A DNA stretch of 64,000 bases from Cupriavidus sp. MP-37 (GCF_020618415.1 NZ_CP085344.1:124001-188000); one strand, 5' to 3'; positions 1-10,056 are shown, numbered from the stretch's first letter. Translations and numbers: made by a program. The notes: generated by a model from the letters alone, not told the origin.

Positions 1-546
1 TCGCACACCGGCGAGCTGGTGTTCGAGGACGTGGAAGTGCCGGTGGAAAACATCCTGGGCGCCGAGAACGGCGGCGCCAAAGTGCTGATGAGCGGCCTGG
101 ACTATGAGCGCGCGGTGCTGTCCGGCGGCCCGGTCGGCATCATGCAGGCCTGCATGGACGTGGTCACGCCGTACATCCACGACCGCAAGCAGTTCGGCCA
201 GAGCATCGGCGAATTCCAGCTGATCCAGGGCAAGGTGGCCGACATGTACACCACGCTGCAGGCGGCGCGCAGCTACCTGTACACGGTCGGCAAGAACCTG
301 GATGCGCTCGGCAGCGACCACGTGCGCCAGGTGCGCAAGGACTGCGCCGCGGTGATCCTGTACACGGCGGAGAAGGCCACCTGGATGGCGGGCGAGACCG
401 TGCAGATCCTGGGCGGCAACGGCTATATCAACGAGTACCCCGCCGGCCGCCTGTGGCGCGATGCCAAGCTGTACGAGATCGGCGCCGGCACCTCGGAGAT
501 CCGCCGCATGCTGATCGGCCGCGAGCTGTTCGCGGAAACGATGTAA
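1..546 (+). CDS. liuA: Isovaleryl-CoA dehydrogenase, C-terminal part (5' truncated by window edge)
   Basis: An open frame runs from base 1 to the TAA at 544-546, so the true start lies upstream. The product is the C-terminal half of an FAD acyl-CoA dehydrogenase. It has [13 protein letters not shown], where the Glu matches the unusual catalytic base position of isovaleryl-CoA dehydrogenases, then [27 protein letters not shown] and [13 protein letters not shown]. In ordinary acyl-CoA dehydrogenases the base is the Glu before Gly-Thr near the end; here that site reads IGAGT, as in the isovaleryl subfamily. It oxidises isovaleryl-CoA to 3-methylcrotonyl-CoA in leucine breakdown. The later genes of that pathway lie downstream at 10.1, 15.7 and 18.9 kb. 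Confidence 0.9.
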   Translation, partial: SHTGELVFEDVEVPVENILGAENGGAKVLMSGLDYERAVLSGGPVGIMQACMDVVTPYIHDRKQFGQSIGEFQLIQGKVADMYTTLQAARSYLYTVGKNLDALGSDHVRQVRKDCAAVILYTAEKATWMAGETVQILGGNGYINEYPAGRLWRDAKLYEIGAGTSEIRRMLIGRELFAETM

Positions 547-667
547 GGGTGCGCGGGGGCGCCGGAATCACCTCCGGCGTCCCCGGACATCCGGGCCCTG
601 GCCCGGAACCCATTTACAATCACAGTACCCGTCGCAAGACCGTCACGCAGCCGTTCCCGTCGACCCC

Positions 668-2509
668 ATGTCCCACTTCCCCAAACTGCTCTCCTCGCAG
701 ATTGCCTACGATGTGGCGAGAACGATGCTCGACGGGTTCGACAAGCACTACCGCCTGTTCCGCGACGTCAGCCACCAGGCCAAGCTGAAGTTCGAGGCCG
801 GCGACTGGCACGGGCTGCAGCAGATCCAGCGCGACCGCATCGCGTTCTACAACGAGCGCGTGCGCGAGTCCAGCGTGATCCTGGAAGACGAGTACGACGC
901 CGAGAACATCGACGACGAGATCTGGCAGCAGATCAAGCTGCACTACATCGGGCTGCTGACCAACCACCACCAGCCCGAGCTGGCCGAGACCTTCTTCAAC
1001 TCGGTGTGCACGCGCATCCTGCACCGCTCGTACTTCAACAACGATTTCATCTTCGTGCGCCCGGCGATCTCGACCGAGTACATCGAGAACGAGGAATCGC
1101 CCACGCGCCCGACCTTCCGTGCCTACTACCCGGGCAGCCGCGAGGGCATGGCGGCGTGCTTCGAGCGCATCGTCCACAACTTCCAGCTCGAGCGCCCGTT
1201 CGAGGACCTGCCGCGCGACATCGGCTACGTGGTGCGCGCCGTCGGCGAGCATTTCGGCGACCTGCGCATCGCGCCGAATTTCCAGATCCACACGCTGTCG
1301 TCGCTGTTCTTCCGCAACAAGGCGGCCTTCATCATCGGCCGCATCGTCAACGGCGACCGCACCTTCCCGCTGGCGATCCCGATCCTGCACGGGCCCTCGG
1401 GCAAGCTCGTGCTCGACACCGTGCTGCTGAAGAAGGAACAGCTGCTGATCCTGTTCTCGTTCACGCACTCCTACTTCATGGTCGACATGGAGATCCCGTC
1501 GGCCTACGTGACCTTCCTGCGCGACATCATGCCGCGCAAGCCGCGCGCGGAGATCTATACCTCGCTGGGTCTGCAGAAGCAGGGCAAGAACCTGTTCTAC
1601 CGCGATTTCCTGCACCACCTGCAGCATTCGTCGGACCAGTTCATCATCGCGCCCGGCATCCGCGGGCTGGTGATGCTGGTGTTCACGCTGCCGTCGTACC
1701 CGTACGTGTTCAAGGTGATCCGCGATGTTTTCCCGGCGCCCAAGGAAACCACGCGCGAGCTGGTCAAGTCGAAGTACCAGCTGGTCAAGCAGCACGACCG
1801 TGTCGGCCGCATGGCGGATACGCTGGAATACTCCGACGTGGCGTTCCCGCTGTCGCGCTTCGACGAGGCGCTGGTGCGCGAGTTCGAGCAGCACGCGCCC
1901 TCGATGATCGAATACCAGCGCGCCAGGGATGGCGGCGAAGAGATCGTGGTGCGCCACGTCTATATCGAGCGCCGCATGACGCCGCTGAACATCTACCTGC
2001 AGGAGGGTTCGGACGAACAGGTCGAGCACGGCGTGCTGGAATATGGCAATGCCATCAAGGAACTGATGGCCGCGAACATCTTCCCGGGCGACATGCTGTA
2101 CAAGAACTTCGGCGTCACCCGCCATGGGCGCGTGGTGTTCTACGACTACGACGAGATCGAGTACCTGACCGACTGCAACATCCGCCACGTGCCGCAGCCG
2201 CGCAACGAGGAAGAGGAGATGTCGGGCGAAGTCTGGTACACCGTGCGTCCGCACGACATCTTTCCCGAGACCTTCCGCACCTTCCTGCTGGGCGATCCGC
2301 GCGTACGCGCGGCGTTCCTGCGCCACCATGCGGATTTTTTTGACCCTGCCATGTGGCAGAGCCACAAGGACCGGCTGCTGGCCGGACATGTCCATGACTT
2401 CTTTGCCTATCACGCTTCTGAGCGATTCATTCACCGCTACGGCGCCGAGCCGTCCGTCAACCCGTCCCACCCACAGCCCGCTGCCGGCCTTGCAAGGAGA
2501 GTCGCATGA
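668..2509 (+). CDS. aceK: Isocitrate dehydrogenase kinase/phosphatase AceK
   Basis: The 613-residue protein is slightly longer than the enterobacterial enzyme. It phosphorylates and dephosphorylates isocitrate dehydrogenase, switching carbon between the TCA cycle and the glyoxylate shunt. Family hallmarks are a regulatory N-terminal half with LHPRSYFNN-like and [10 protein letters not shown] segments, the ATP-site stretch [20 protein letters not shown], and the kinase-like core [11 protein letters not shown] then [27 protein letters not shown] -10-like box lies at 615-620. Unlike enterobacteria, no aceB or aceA is adjacent, so shunt control here is not through an aceBAK operon. The stop overlaps the start of the carbonic anhydrase gene by 4 bp (ATGA), which suggests translational coupling. 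The last 25 or so residues are Pro/Ala-rich and look unstructured. Confidence 0.97.
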   Translation: MSHFPKLLSSQIAYDVARTMLDGFDKHYRLFRDVSHQAKLKFEAGDWHGLQQIQRDRIAFYNERVRESSVILEDEYDAENIDDEIWQQIKLHYIGLLTNHHQPELAETFFNSVCTRILHRSYFNNDFIFVRPAISTEYIENEESPTRPTFRAYYPGSREGMAACFERIVHNFQLERPFEDLPRDIGYVVRAVGEHFGDLRIAPNFQIHTLSSLFFRNKAAFIIGRIVNGDRTFPLAIPILHGPSGKLVLDTVLLKKEQLLILFSFTHSYFMVDMEIPSAYVTFLRDIMPRKPRAEIYTSLGLQKQGKNLFYRDFLHHLQHSSDQFIIAPGIRGLVMLVFTLPSYPYVFKVIRDVFPAPKETTRELVKSKYQLVKQHDRVGRMADTLEYSDVAFPLSRFDEALVREFEQHAPSMIEYQRARDGGEEIVVRHVYIERRMTPLNIYLQEGSDEQVEHGVLEYGNAIKELMAANIFPGDMLYKNFGVTRHGRVVFYDYDEIEYLTDCNIRHVPQPRNEEEEMSGEVWYTVRPHDIFPETFRTFLLGDPRVRAAFLRHHADFFDPAMWQSHKDRLLAGHVHDFFAYHASERFIHRYGAEPSVNPSHPQPAAGLARRVA

Positions 2510-3177
2510 ATGACGCCATCGCCCAGCTGTTCCGCAACAACCGCGACTGGGTCGACCGCGTCAATGCGGAAGATCCGGCCTTCTTTACCCGCCTGGCCAA
2601 CCAGCAGGCGCCGGAATACCTGTGGATCGGCTGCTCCGATTCGCGCGTCCCGGCCAACCAGATCCTGGGCCTGGCGCCGGGCGAGGTGTTCGTCCACCGC
2701 AACATCGCCAACGTGATCGCGCACAGCGACCTGAACGCACTGTCGGTGATCCAGTTCGCGGTGGAAGTGCTCAAGGTGCGCCATATCACCGTGGTGGGCC
2801 ACTACGGCTGCGGCGGGGTCAAGGTTGCGCTCAAGCGCGAGCGCATCGGCCTGGCCGACAACTGGCTGCGCCATGTGCGCGACGTCGCCGACAAGCATGA
2901 GTCCTACCTCGGCACCATCCTGCGCGAGGAGGACGCCCACACCCGGCTGTGCGAGCTCAACGTGATCGAGCAGGTCAACAACGTCTGCCAGACCACCGTG
3001 ATCCAGGACGCCTGGGCGCGCGGCCAGGCCATCACCGTGCACGGCTGGATCTACGGCGTGTCCGACGGCCTGCTGCGCGACCTCGGCATGGCCGCCAGCA
3101 ACAACGACGAGCTGCACGAGCAGCTGGCCGCGGCCTACCGCCAGTACGGCGAGCCGCCGCAGGCGTCGATCCGCTGA
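2506..3177 (+). CDS. can: Beta-class carbonic anhydrase
   Basis: The 223-residue cytosolic enzyme interconverts CO2 and bicarbonate. It carries the zinc-site motifs of beta carbonic anhydrases: [11 protein letters not shown] near residue 44 (Cys and the Asp-Arg dyad) and HYGCGGV near 103 (His and Cys). The HRNIANVI segment and the C-terminal [10 protein letters not shown] strand also fit the Can/CynT type. The start overlaps the aceK stop by 4 bp, so the two are probably translated together. Bicarbonate supply suits the biotin-dependent carboxylase encoded further along, but that link is inference. Confidence 0.95.
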   Translation: MNDAIAQLFRNNRDWVDRVNAEDPAFFTRLANQQAPEYLWIGCSDSRVPANQILGLAPGEVFVHRNIANVIAHSDLNALSVIQFAVEVLKVRHITVVGHYGCGGVKVALKRERIGLADNWLRHVRDVADKHESYLGTILREEDAHTRLCELNVIEQVNNVCQTTVIQDAWARGQAITVHGWIYGVSDGLLRDLGMAASNNDELHEQLAAAYRQYGEPPQASIR

Positions 3178-3229
3178 CCCATTGGCCTGACACCGCTTAC
3201 CCATACCTACCGATCCAGGGAGACCCGAC

Positions 3230-4408
3230 ATGGAAGAGATCGTCATCGTTTCAGCCGCCCGCACGCCGATGGCTGCGTTCCAGGGCGAATTCGCCAGCGT
3301 CACCGCACCGCAACTGGGCGCGGTGGCCATCCGCGCCGCGGTCGAGCGCGCCGGGCTCAAGCCCGAGCAGGTAGAGGAAGTGGTGTTCGGCTGCGTGCTG
3401 CCCGCCGGCCAGGGCCAGGCGCCGGCGCGGCAGGCCGCGCTCGGCGCGGGCCTGCCGCTGGGCACGGGCTGCACCACCGTCAACAAGATGTGCGGCTCGG
3501 GCATGCGCGCGGCCATGACCGTCTATGACGGCCTGGTCGCCGGCTCGTTCGAGATCGCCGTCGCCGGCGGCATGGAAAGCATGACCAACGCGCCCTACCT
3601 GATCCCGAAGGGCCGCGGCGGCTACCGCATCGGCCACGGCATGATCTACGACCACATGATGTTGGACGGCCTGGAAGACGCCTACGACAAGGGCCGCGCC
3701 ATGGGCACCTTCGGCGAGGACTGCGCCGCCAAGTACGGCTTCACGCGCGAGCAGCAGGACGAATTCGCGATGGAAAGCGTGCGCCGCGCGCAGCAGGCCA
3801 CCGCGAACGGCGACTTCCGCTGGGAGATCGCGCCGGTGACGGTATCGGGCAAGGGCGGCGACACCGTGATCGACACCGACGAAGGCCCGCGCCGCATCAA
3901 GCTCGACAAGATCCCGTCGCTCAAGCCCGCCTTTGCCAAGGACGGCACCATCACCGCGGCCTCGTCGTCGTCGATCAACGACGGCGCGTCGGCGCTGGTG
4001 ATGATGCGCGCCTCCACCGCAAAGGCGCTGGGCCTGCAGCCGATCGCCCGCATGCTGGGCCACACCACCCACGCGCAGGCGCCGGGCTGGTTCACCACCG
4101 CGCCGGTCGAGGCCATCGCCAAGCTGTACCGCAAGCTCGACTGGACCACCGACAGCGTCGACCTGTTCGAGATCAACGAGGCCTTTGCCGTGGTGCCGAT
4201 GGCGGCGATGCACGACCTCAAGATTCCCCGCGACAAGGTCAATATCCACGGCGGCGCCTGCGCGCTGGGCCATCCGATCGGCGCCTCGGGCGCGCGCATC
4301 ATGACCACGCTGATCGGCGCGCTGCGCAAGACCGGCGGCAAGCGCGGGGTGGCGAGTTTGTGCATTGGTGGCGGTGAGGCGACGGCGGTGGGGATTGAGC
4401 TCCTGTAA
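3230..4408 (+). CDS. Acetyl-CoA C-acetyltransferase (thiolase)
   Basis: The 392-residue degradative or biosynthetic thiolase has the nucleophilic Cys in NKMCGSGMRAAM, the middle motif NEAFAVVPMAAM (Asn-Glu-Ala-Phe), GGACALGHPIGASGAR, and the C-terminal active-site Cys in CIGGGEA. It condenses or cleaves acetoacetyl-CoA. GGGAGACC at about 3220 precedes the ATG. In this neighbourhood of liu genes it could process acetoacetyl-CoA from leucine. The organism group also uses such enzymes for polyhydroxybutyrate synthesis, so the physiological direction is open. A REP-like palindrome pair follows immediately and probably ends or stabilises the transcript. Confidence 0.93.
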   Translation: MEEIVIVSAARTPMAAFQGEFASVTAPQLGAVAIRAAVERAGLKPEQVEEVVFGCVLPAGQGQAPARQAALGAGLPLGTGCTTVNKMCGSGMRAAMTVYDGLVAGSFEIAVAGGMESMTNAPYLIPKGRGGYRIGHGMIYDHMMLDGLEDAYDKGRAMGTFGEDCAAKYGFTREQQDEFAMESVRRAQQATANGDFRWEIAPVTVSGKGGDTVIDTDEGPRRIKLDKIPSLKPAFAKDGTITAASSSSINDGASALVMMRASTAKALGLQPIARMLGHTTHAQAPGWFTTAPVEAIAKLYRKLDWTTDSVDLFEINEAFAVVPMAAMHDLKIPRDKVNIHGGACALGHPIGASGARIMTTLIGALRKTGGKRGVASLCIGGGEATAVGIELL

Positions 4409-4428
4409 CGTTTCCTTCTCCACTTGGG

Positions 4429-4555
4429 TGCTCCCCTCTCCCGCGTGCGGGAGAGGGGCGGGGGTGAGGGCCGGCGCATGCCAAGCATGACGCGCCATAC
4501 TTCGTGGCCACGCCCGCCCTCACCCCAACCCTCTCCCGCAAGCGGGAGAGGGAGC
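4429..4555. repeat. REP-like inverted pair, locus 1
   Basis: Two inverted copies of a palindromic unit lie between the thiolase and SDR genes. Copy one (4433-4458) is CCCCTCTCCCG-CGTG-CGGGAGAGGGG, followed by GGGGGTGAGGGC. Copy two (4529-4552) is CCCTCTCCCGC-AA-GCGGGAGAGGG, preceded by GCCCTCACCCC. Each copy can form a hairpin, and the flanks pair with each other to make a larger stem. The same unit recurs at 10.9 kb and 22.0 kb, always just after a stop codon. Confidence 0.9.
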
Positions 4556-4634
4556 AAGACCGTGGCAGTTTGCTGAATCCGTGGCCAGCCGTGCCGTCTG
4601 CGGCGCAGGCCAGTTCTTGAATGGAGGCCCACCC

Positions 4635-5315
4635 TTGCCAACCGCCCTCATCCTCGGTGCCTCGCGCGGCATCGGCCTTGAATTCGTGCGCCAGTACCGT
4701 GCCGACGGCTGGCGTGTCATCGCGGTGGCGCGCACGCCCGAGGGCGTGGGCGCGCTGCAGGCGCTGGGCGCCGAAGCGCACCAGGCCGACCTGTCCGACC
4801 CCGGCGCGGTGGCGGGCCTGGGCTGGAAGCTCGATGGCGAGGCGCTCGACGTCGCGGTCTACAACGCCGGCGTGATGGGGCCGCGCAGCGAAAGCGCGCA
4901 GCCGGTCACGCCGCCGGAGTTCGACCGCGTCATGCATGTCAACGTGCTGGGACCCATGATGGCGCTGCCGTTGCTGCTGCCCTATGTCGAGGCCGGGCAG
5001 TCCGGCCATGGCGGCGTGCTGGCGGTGCTGTCCTCGCGCATGGGCAGCATCGGCGCGATGGAGCACAGCACCAGCTGGCTGTACCGCGTCAGCAAGGCGG
5101 GCGCCAACGCCGCACTGCGCGCGGTGTCGCTGGATGCGCGCCATGCCACCTGCGTCGCGCTGCATCCCGGCTGGGTCAAGACCGACATGGGCGGTCAGGA
5201 AGCCGACCTGACCGTGCAGCAGAGCGTCAAGGGCATGCGCCAGGTGCTGGCCAGCGTCAAGCGCCGCGACAACGGCACCTTCCACAACTACGACGGCACG
5301 CCCATCCCCTGGTAA
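4635..5315 (+). CDS. Short-chain dehydrogenase/reductase (SDR)
   Basis: I place the start at the TTG at 4635. GGAGG sits at 4623-4627 with 7-nt spacing, and translation from there gives the canonical Rossmann beginning PTALILGASRGIGLEFV. An earlier GTG at 4581 would add 18 residues and lies at the edge of the REP element. The resulting 226-residue protein has NAG in YNAGVMG, Ser in LSSRMGS and Tyr-x3-Lys in YRVSKAGAN (the catalytic Ser-Tyr-Lys), plus HPGWVKTDMGG, typical of classical C-factor-like SDRs. The substrate cannot be told from sequence. It is followed by an acyl-CoA dehydrogenase after a 31-nt gap. Confidence 0.88.
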   Translation: MPTALILGASRGIGLEFVRQYRADGWRVIAVARTPEGVGALQALGAEAHQADLSDPGAVAGLGWKLDGEALDVAVYNAGVMGPRSESAQPVTPPEFDRVMHVNVLGPMMALPLLLPYVEAGQSGHGGVLAVLSSRMGSIGAMEHSTSWLYRVSKAGANAALRAVSLDARHATCVALHPGWVKTDMGGQEADLTVQQSVKGMRQVLASVKRRDNGTFHNYDGTPIPW

Positions 5316-5346
5316 GGGCGCCCGCACACCTGATCACCGGACCGAC

Positions 5347-6477
5347 ATGCTGCTGACCCCCGAACAGGAAATGATCCGCGACGCCGTGCGGCAGTTCGCG
5401 CAGGAAGTGATCGCGCCGCAGGCCGCGCAATGGGACCGCGACAAGACCTTCCCCAAGGACGTGCACCGCGAACTGGCGGCGCTGGGCGCCTACGGCGTGG
5501 CGGTGCCGGAACAGTATGGCGGCGCCGGGCTCGATTACCTGTCGCTGGCGCTGATCCTGGAAGAAATCGCCGCCGGCGACGGCGGCACCTCCACCGTCAT
5601 CAGCGTCAACAACTGCCCGGTGTGCAGCATGCTGATGTCGTTCGCCAGCGAGGCGCAGAAGCAGCAGTGGCTGGTGCCGCTGGCGCGCGGCGAGATGCTG
5701 GGCGCGTTCTGCCTGACCGAGCCGCACGTCGGCTCCGATGCGTCGGCGCTGCGCACCACGGCGGTCCGCGACGGCGACCACTACGTGCTCAACGGCGTCA
5801 AGCAGTTCATCACCAGCGGGCAGAACGCCGACGTGGCGATCGTGCTGGCGGTGACCGACAAGGCCGCCGGCAAGCGCGGCATCAGCGCCTTTATCGTTCC
5901 GACCTCGACCCCGGGCTACGTGGTGGCGCGGCTCGAAGACAAGCTCGGCCAGCATTCGTCGGACACCGCGCAGATCCTGTTCGAGGATTGCCGCGTGCCG
6001 GCCGCCAACCTGCTCGGCGATGAAGGCGGCGGCTACAAGATGGCGCTGTCGGGGCTGGAAGGCGGCCGCATCGGCATCGCCTCGCAGAGCATCGGCATGG
6101 CGCGCGCCGCGTTCGAGGCGGCGCTGGCGTATGCCAAGGAACGCGAGAGTTTCGGCCAGCCGCTGTTCCAGCACCAGGCGGTGCAGTTCCGGCTGGCCGA
6201 GATGGCGACGCGCATCGACGTGGCGCGCCAGATGGTGTGGCATGCCGCCGCGCTACGCGATGCTGGCCGCCCGTGCCTGAAGGAGGCGGCGATGGCCAAG
6301 CTCTTCGCCAGCGAGATGGCCGAGCGGGTGTGCTCGGATGCGATCCAGGTGTTCGGCGGCTATGGCTACGTCAGCGACTTCCCGGTCGAGCGCATCTACC
6401 GCGACGTGCGCGTGTGCCAGATCTACGAGGGCACCAGCGACATCCAGAAGCTCCTGATCGCGCGCGCGCTGGCCTAG
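5347..6477 (+). CDS. Acyl-CoA dehydrogenase
   Basis: The 376-residue FAD enzyme is full length for the family. It shows the ACAD signatures [18 protein letters not shown] near residues 118-135, [23 protein letters not shown] C-terminal motif, and the catalytic Glu in [19 protein letters not shown]. The base is thus at the standard medium/short-chain position, unlike the isovaleryl-CoA dehydrogenase at the left edge. It resembles butyryl- or short-branched-chain-specific members; the exact chain length is unknown. It lies among leucine/fatty-acid catabolic genes on the same strand. Confidence 0.93.
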   Translation: MLLTPEQEMIRDAVRQFAQEVIAPQAAQWDRDKTFPKDVHRELAALGAYGVAVPEQYGGAGLDYLSLALILEEIAAGDGGTSTVISVNNCPVCSMLMSFASEAQKQQWLVPLARGEMLGAFCLTEPHVGSDASALRTTAVRDGDHYVLNGVKQFITSGQNADVAIVLAVTDKAAGKRGISAFIVPTSTPGYVVARLEDKLGQHSSDTAQILFEDCRVPAANLLGDEGGGYKMALSGLEGGRIGIASQSIGMARAAFEAALAYAKERESFGQPLFQHQAVQFRLAEMATRIDVARQMVWHAAALRDAGRPCLKEAAMAKLFASEMAERVCSDAIQVFGGYGYVSDFPVERIYRDVRVCQIYEGTSDIQKLLIARALA

Positions 6478-6580
6478 CGCCGCCATTTGCGCGTACGATG
6501 AGCAGGCGAGGCGGGTGTGCAGCGCCCGCGCCACGCCTTCCCGCAACCGGACCTGCAACCACAACAATAGGGCCCCCGAC

Positions 6581-7237
6581 ATGACCGCAGCGATCGACTT
6601 CTACTTCGACTTCTCTTCGCCGTACGGCTACTTCGCCAGCACCCGTATCGACGACCTGGCGCAGAAGTACGGGCGCAACGTCGCCTGGCATCCGATCCTG
6701 CTGGGCGTGGTGTTCAAGACCACCGGCGCGACGCCGCTGCCGCAGCTGCCGCTCAAGGGCGACTACAGCTGGCGCGACTTCGAGCGCACCGCGCGCTTCC
6801 ACGGCATCGAGTACAAGCGCCCCACGCATTTCCCGCTGCCCACCACGCATGCCGCGCGCGCCATGCTGTGGCTGCAGAACCATCACGGCGACGACCTCGC
6901 CGCGGCCTTTGCCAGGTCGGTGTACCGCGCGCTGTTCGTCGACGACATCAACATCGCCGAGCCGGCCGAGATCATGAAGCTGGCCGAGCCGCTGGGCGTG
7001 GACGTGCAGGCGCTCGATGCCGGCGCCACCAGCTACCAGATCAAGGACCAGCTCAAGGCCGAGATCGAGGTGGCGATGGCCAAGGGCGTGTTCGGCTCGC
7101 CCTTCGTCATCGTCGATGGCGAGCCGTTCTGGGGCTTCGACCGCTTCGACCAGGTCGAGGCCCATTTGAAGAGCCGCCGCCAGACCGAACTCCGGGCCGT
7201 TCCCAACCTGGACACCAAGGAAAAGAAACCCGCATGA
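6581..7237 (+). CDS. 2-hydroxychromene-2-carboxylate isomerase family (DsbA-like) protein
   Basis: The start at 6581 gives MTAAIDFYFDFSSPYGYFAS; an upstream in-frame start at 6515 would add a basic non-conserved stretch. The 218-residue thioredoxin-fold protein has the SSPY segment, whose Ser replaces the DsbA active-site Cys in kappa-class GST/HCCA isomerases, and GVFGSPFVIVDGEPFWGFDR at the C-terminal cis-Pro and DxF region. Family members are glutathione-dependent isomerases of aromatic degradation or generic kappa GSTs. No naphthalene-pathway genes are nearby, so a general role is more likely. The stop overlaps the next start (ATGA). Confidence 0.88.
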   Translation: MTAAIDFYFDFSSPYGYFASTRIDDLAQKYGRNVAWHPILLGVVFKTTGATPLPQLPLKGDYSWRDFERTARFHGIEYKRPTHFPLPTTHAARAMLWLQNHHGDDLAAAFARSVYRALFVDDINIAEPAEIMKLAEPLGVDVQALDAGATSYQIKDQLKAEIEVAMAKGVFGSPFVIVDGEPFWGFDRFDQVEAHLKSRRQTELRAVPNLDTKEKKPA

Positions 7238-7920
7238 CTGCAGTAAACCGTGGCCATTCCGGCCGATTCGATTGCGTGATCTTCGACTGCGACGGCGTGC
7301 TCGTCGACAGCGAGCCCATCGTCAACCGCGTGCTCAACCAGATGCTGAACGAGCTCGGCATCGAGATCTCGCTGGAAGACTCCACGCGCCTGTTCCTTGG
7401 CCGCGCGGTGCGCGAAGAGCTGGACATGATCGAACGCATGCGCGGCGCGCCGCTGCCCGAGAACTGGCTGTCGACCTGGCTGGCGCGCCGCAACGCGGTG
7501 CTGGAAGAAGAAGTCGCGGCCGTGGCGCATGTGCGCGAGGCCATCCGCGCGGTCGCCGCGACCGGCATGCCGGTGTGCGTGGCGTCGGGTGCCGACCGCG
7601 TCAAGGTCAAGCTGCAGCTGACCAAGACCGGGCTGGCCGAGCTGTTCCAGCAGGATGAGCGCGAGCATATCTTCTCGGCCACCGAGGTCGAGCGCAGCAA
7701 GCCCGCGCCGGACGTGTACCTGCTGGCCGCGCGCACCATGGGCGTCGAGCCGGCGCGCTGCGCCGTGGTGGAAGACAGCCCGACCGGCGTGACCGCGGGC
7801 GTGGCGGCCGGCATGACGGTGTTCGGCTACGCCGCGCGCAACGATGCCGCGCAGCTGCGCGAGGCCGGCGCGCGCACCATCTTTACGGATATGCGCGAGC
7901 TGCCGGAGCTGGTGGGATGA
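7234..7920 (+). CDS. HAD-superfamily hydrolase (phosphoglycolate phosphatase/beta-PGM-like)
   Basis: The 228-residue protein starts at the ATG at 7234, overlapping the previous stop. HAD motif I is FDCDGVLVDSEP (nucleophile and acid/base Asp). Motif II is the Ser in CVASGAD, motif III is the Lys in ERSKPAPDVYLLA, and motif IV is VVEDSPTGVTAG. A helical cap sits between motifs I and II, as in class I HADs such as YieH/GmhB-like 6-phosphogluconate phosphatases. The substrate is probably a small phosphorylated sugar or acid but is not determinable here. It is coupled to the YchJ-like gene by another ATGA overlap. Confidence 0.9.
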   Translation: MTAVNRGHSGRFDCVIFDCDGVLVDSEPIVNRVLNQMLNELGIEISLEDSTRLFLGRAVREELDMIERMRGAPLPENWLSTWLARRNAVLEEEVAAVAHVREAIRAVAATGMPVCVASGADRVKVKLQLTKTGLAELFQQDEREHIFSATEVERSKPAPDVYLLAARTMGVEPARCAVVEDSPTGVTAGVAAGMTVFGYAARNDAAQLREAGARTIFTDMRELPELVG

Positions 7921-8375
7921 CGGGCATGAAGGCGGCCAGGGCAACCAAGGCGGCGCAGCGCCTGCCAAAGGCCGGCCCGGTGCCGTGCCCGTGCGGGAGT
8001 GCGGACTATGACGCCTGCTGCGGCCGCTTTCACCGCGGCGAGGCGCTGCCGCCCAATGCCGAGGCGCTGATGCGCTCGCGCTACAGCGCCTATGTACTGA
8101 ACGACATCGACTGGCTGCGCCAGACCTGGCATGCGTCGACCTGCCCGGCCGAGCTGCTGCCGGACACCGCGACGCGCTGGCTCGGCCTGGCGGTCAAGGC
8201 GCATGCGCAGCAGGACGACACGCACGCCGAAGTGGAATTCGTGGCGCGCTACAAGGTGGGCGGGCGCGCCTGGCGGCTGCACGAGCGCAGCCGCTTTGTC
8301 TGCGAGGCGCGCGCGCCGGGCGAGGCGCCGCGCTGGCTGTATGTGGATGGCGACATCATCGGGGAGACACCATGA
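7917..8375 (+). CDS. YchJ-family (UPF0225) protein with SEC-C-type zinc motif
   Basis: The 152-residue protein begins with a basic stretch and then PCPCGSADYDACCGRFHRGE. This is a CxC-x8-CC SEC-C zinc-binding motif (residues ~23-35), followed by the NTF2-like core ALMRSRYSAYVLNDIDWLRQTWH that defines YchJ proteins. The biochemical function is unknown. The start overlaps the HAD gene stop and its stop overlaps the GST start, so it is the middle gene of a coupled set of four (isomerase, HAD, YchJ, GST). Confidence 0.9.
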   Translation: MTGMKAARATKAAQRLPKAGPVPCPCGSADYDACCGRFHRGEALPPNAEALMRSRYSAYVLNDIDWLRQTWHASTCPAELLPDTATRWLGLAVKAHAQQDDTHAEVEFVARYKVGGRAWRLHERSRFVCEARAPGEAPRWLYVDGDIIGETP

Positions 8376-9061
8376 GCATCGACGAGCAGAAAGAGCCTGA
8401 GTACCTGCTGTATTGCTTTGCCCAGTCCGGCAACGCCTACAAGGTGGCGCAGCTGCTGGAAACCGTCGGCATGCAGCGCGGCCTGCCGCCGCATCAGCCA
8501 CTGTGGCAGGCGCGCTTTGTCGATTTCTTCAACGGCGAGACCCGCACCCCGGAATACCGCGCCATCAACGTGATGGGCGAGGTGCCGGTGCTGGAGTTCG
8601 GTGGCCAGCGCCTGTCGCAGTCCGGCGCCATCCTCGAGACGCTGGCGTCGCGCCTGGACGCATTCGGTCCGCGCAACGAGGCCGAGCGCGCCGAGGTGCT
8701 GCGCTGGCTGCTGTTCGACAACCACAAGTTCACCTCGTACACCGCCACCTATCGCTTCATGCGCACCTTCGCCAGGTCGCCCGACCCCGCCGTGCTGGAA
8801 TTCTTCCGCGCGCGCTGCGAAGGCGCGTGGAACGTGCTGAACACGCACCTGGCCGGACGCGACTTCGTGCTGGGCGAGCGCCCCACCATCGCCGACTTCT
8901 CGCTGGCGGGCTACGTCTTCTTCGACGACGAAATCGGCGTGCACTGGCGCAAGGAGTATCCGCATCTCCACGCGTGGACCGAGCGCTTCCGCGCCTTGCC
9001 CGGCTGGAAGCATCCTTATGACCTGATGCCCGGGCATCCGCTGCCGAAGGCAGCCGGCTGA
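8372..9061 (+). CDS. Glutathione S-transferase family protein
   Basis: The 229-residue protein has an N-terminal thioredoxin-like domain with a cis-Pro in GEVPVLEFGGQRLSQSGAIL (the gamma-glutamyl-binding Gln-Ser) and an all-helical C-terminal domain with ERPTIADFSLAGYVFF, the N-capping box typical of GSTs. The Ser in QSGNAYKVAQLLE is the likely glutathione-activating residue. Detoxification or isomerase roles are both possible. The start overlaps the YchJ-like gene by 4 bp. Confidence 0.9.
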   Translation: MSIDEQKEPEYLLYCFAQSGNAYKVAQLLETVGMQRGLPPHQPLWQARFVDFFNGETRTPEYRAINVMGEVPVLEFGGQRLSQSGAILETLASRLDAFGPRNEAERAEVLRWLLFDNHKFTSYTATYRFMRTFARSPDPAVLEFFRARCEGAWNVLNTHLAGRDFVLGERPTIADFSLAGYVFFDDEIGVHWRKEYPHLHAWTERFRALPGWKHPYDLMPGHPLPKAAG

Positions 9062-9159
9062 GGCTGCTGCGGGTTCCGAAGTCCACGGTGGTCGACGAGA
9101 TGAAGTCCGGCGTATTCCGCATGTAACGCCCCGCCGTCCCCGATATTGCCTGACACCTC

Positions 9160-10056
9160 ATGCGCCGCACCGCCCGCCTGTTTTGCCGCCTTGCCCTGGC
9201 CACGGCGCTTGCCGTGCTGGCACCGCTGTGCGGGCATGCGCAGATGGCGAACGGCAACGGCCAGTCGGCGGCGCGCGTGCGCTTCCAGGAGCAGGTGGTA
9301 ATGCTGCCCAAGGCCGCGATCCCGTCGCGCATCGACCTGGAGGCGACGGTGTTCAAGCCGGCCGGGGACGGGCCGTTCCCGCTGGTGGTGATCAACCACG
9401 GCAAGGCGCCGGGCCGGCCCGGCATGCAGGGGCGCGCGCGCTTTCCGGCACAGAGCGTGGAATTCCTGCGCCGCGGCTACGTGGTGGTACTGCCGATGCG
9501 GCAGGGCTTTGCGCGCTCGGGCGGCGCCTATATCGGCGGCAGCTGCGACATCGAGACCAACGGCATGATGCAGGCCGACGACGTCGTCGCCACGCTCGAC
9601 TACATGGCCACGCAGCCCTATGTCGACATGGAACGCATCGTCGTGATCGGCCAGTCGCACGGGGGGCTGACCACCATGGCGTTCAGCACCATCGCCTATC
9701 CCGGCGTGCGCGGCGTGGTCAACTTTGCCGGCGGGCTGCGCAACCTGAATTGCCCGGACTGGGAAGCGCGCCTGGTCGATGCCTTCGCCAGCTACGGCAG
9801 CGCGGCGCGCTATCCCTCGCTGTGGGTCTATGGCGAGAATGACAGTTACTGGCCGGTGCCCTTGCCCGGCCGCATGTTCAACGCCTTCAAGGCGCGCGCC
9901 ACCGGCCCGGCGGCGCAGGCGCGGCTGGTCGACGTGGGCGAGTTCGGCGCCGACTCGCACCGCCTGTTCAGCGCGCGCGAAGGCATCCCGGTGTGGCTGC
10001 CCGAGGTGGGCGACTTCTTCCGCTCGCTGGGGCTGCCCTTCGATCCGGGCACCTGA
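9160..10056 (+). CDS. Exported dienelactone-hydrolase-like alpha/beta hydrolase
   Basis: The 298-residue protein starts with a clear signal peptide: basic MRRTARLF, hydrophobic LALATALAVLAPL, cleavage near GHAQ. It therefore acts in the periplasm or outside the cell. The nucleophile elbow is GQSHGG near residue 166. The general acid is probably in YGENDSYWP and the His in DSHRLFSA. VINHGKAPGRPG resembles the oxyanion segment of S9/DLH-type hydrolases. The substrate is not predictable. A 98-bp gap separates it from the GST gene. Confidence 0.85.
   Translation: MRRTARLFCRLALATALAVLAPLCGHAQMANGNGQSAARVRFQEQVVMLPKAAIPSRIDLEATVFKPAGDGPFPLVVINHGKAPGRPGMQGRARFPAQSVEFLRRGYVVVLPMRQGFARSGGAYIGGSCDIETNGMMQADDVVATLDYMATQPYVDMERIVVIGQSHGGLTTMAFSTIAYPGVRGVVNFAGGLRNLNCPDWEARLVDAFASYGSAARYPSLWVYGENDSYWPVPLPGRMFNAFKARATGPAAQARLVDVGEFGADSHRLFSAREGIPVWLPEVGDFFRSLGLPFDPGT

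Noticed and set aside
620..2470. A 616-codon minus-strand frame opposite aceK
   Set aside because: aceK carries full family motifs on the plus strand; the antisense product is Val/Arg/His-rich without domains, typical of a shadow frame.
4581..4634. An earlier GTG start for the SDR gene
   Set aside because: It lacks a ribosome site, adds 18 non-conserved residues and abuts the REP element. The TTG at 4635 has GGAGG and gives the canonical N-terminus.
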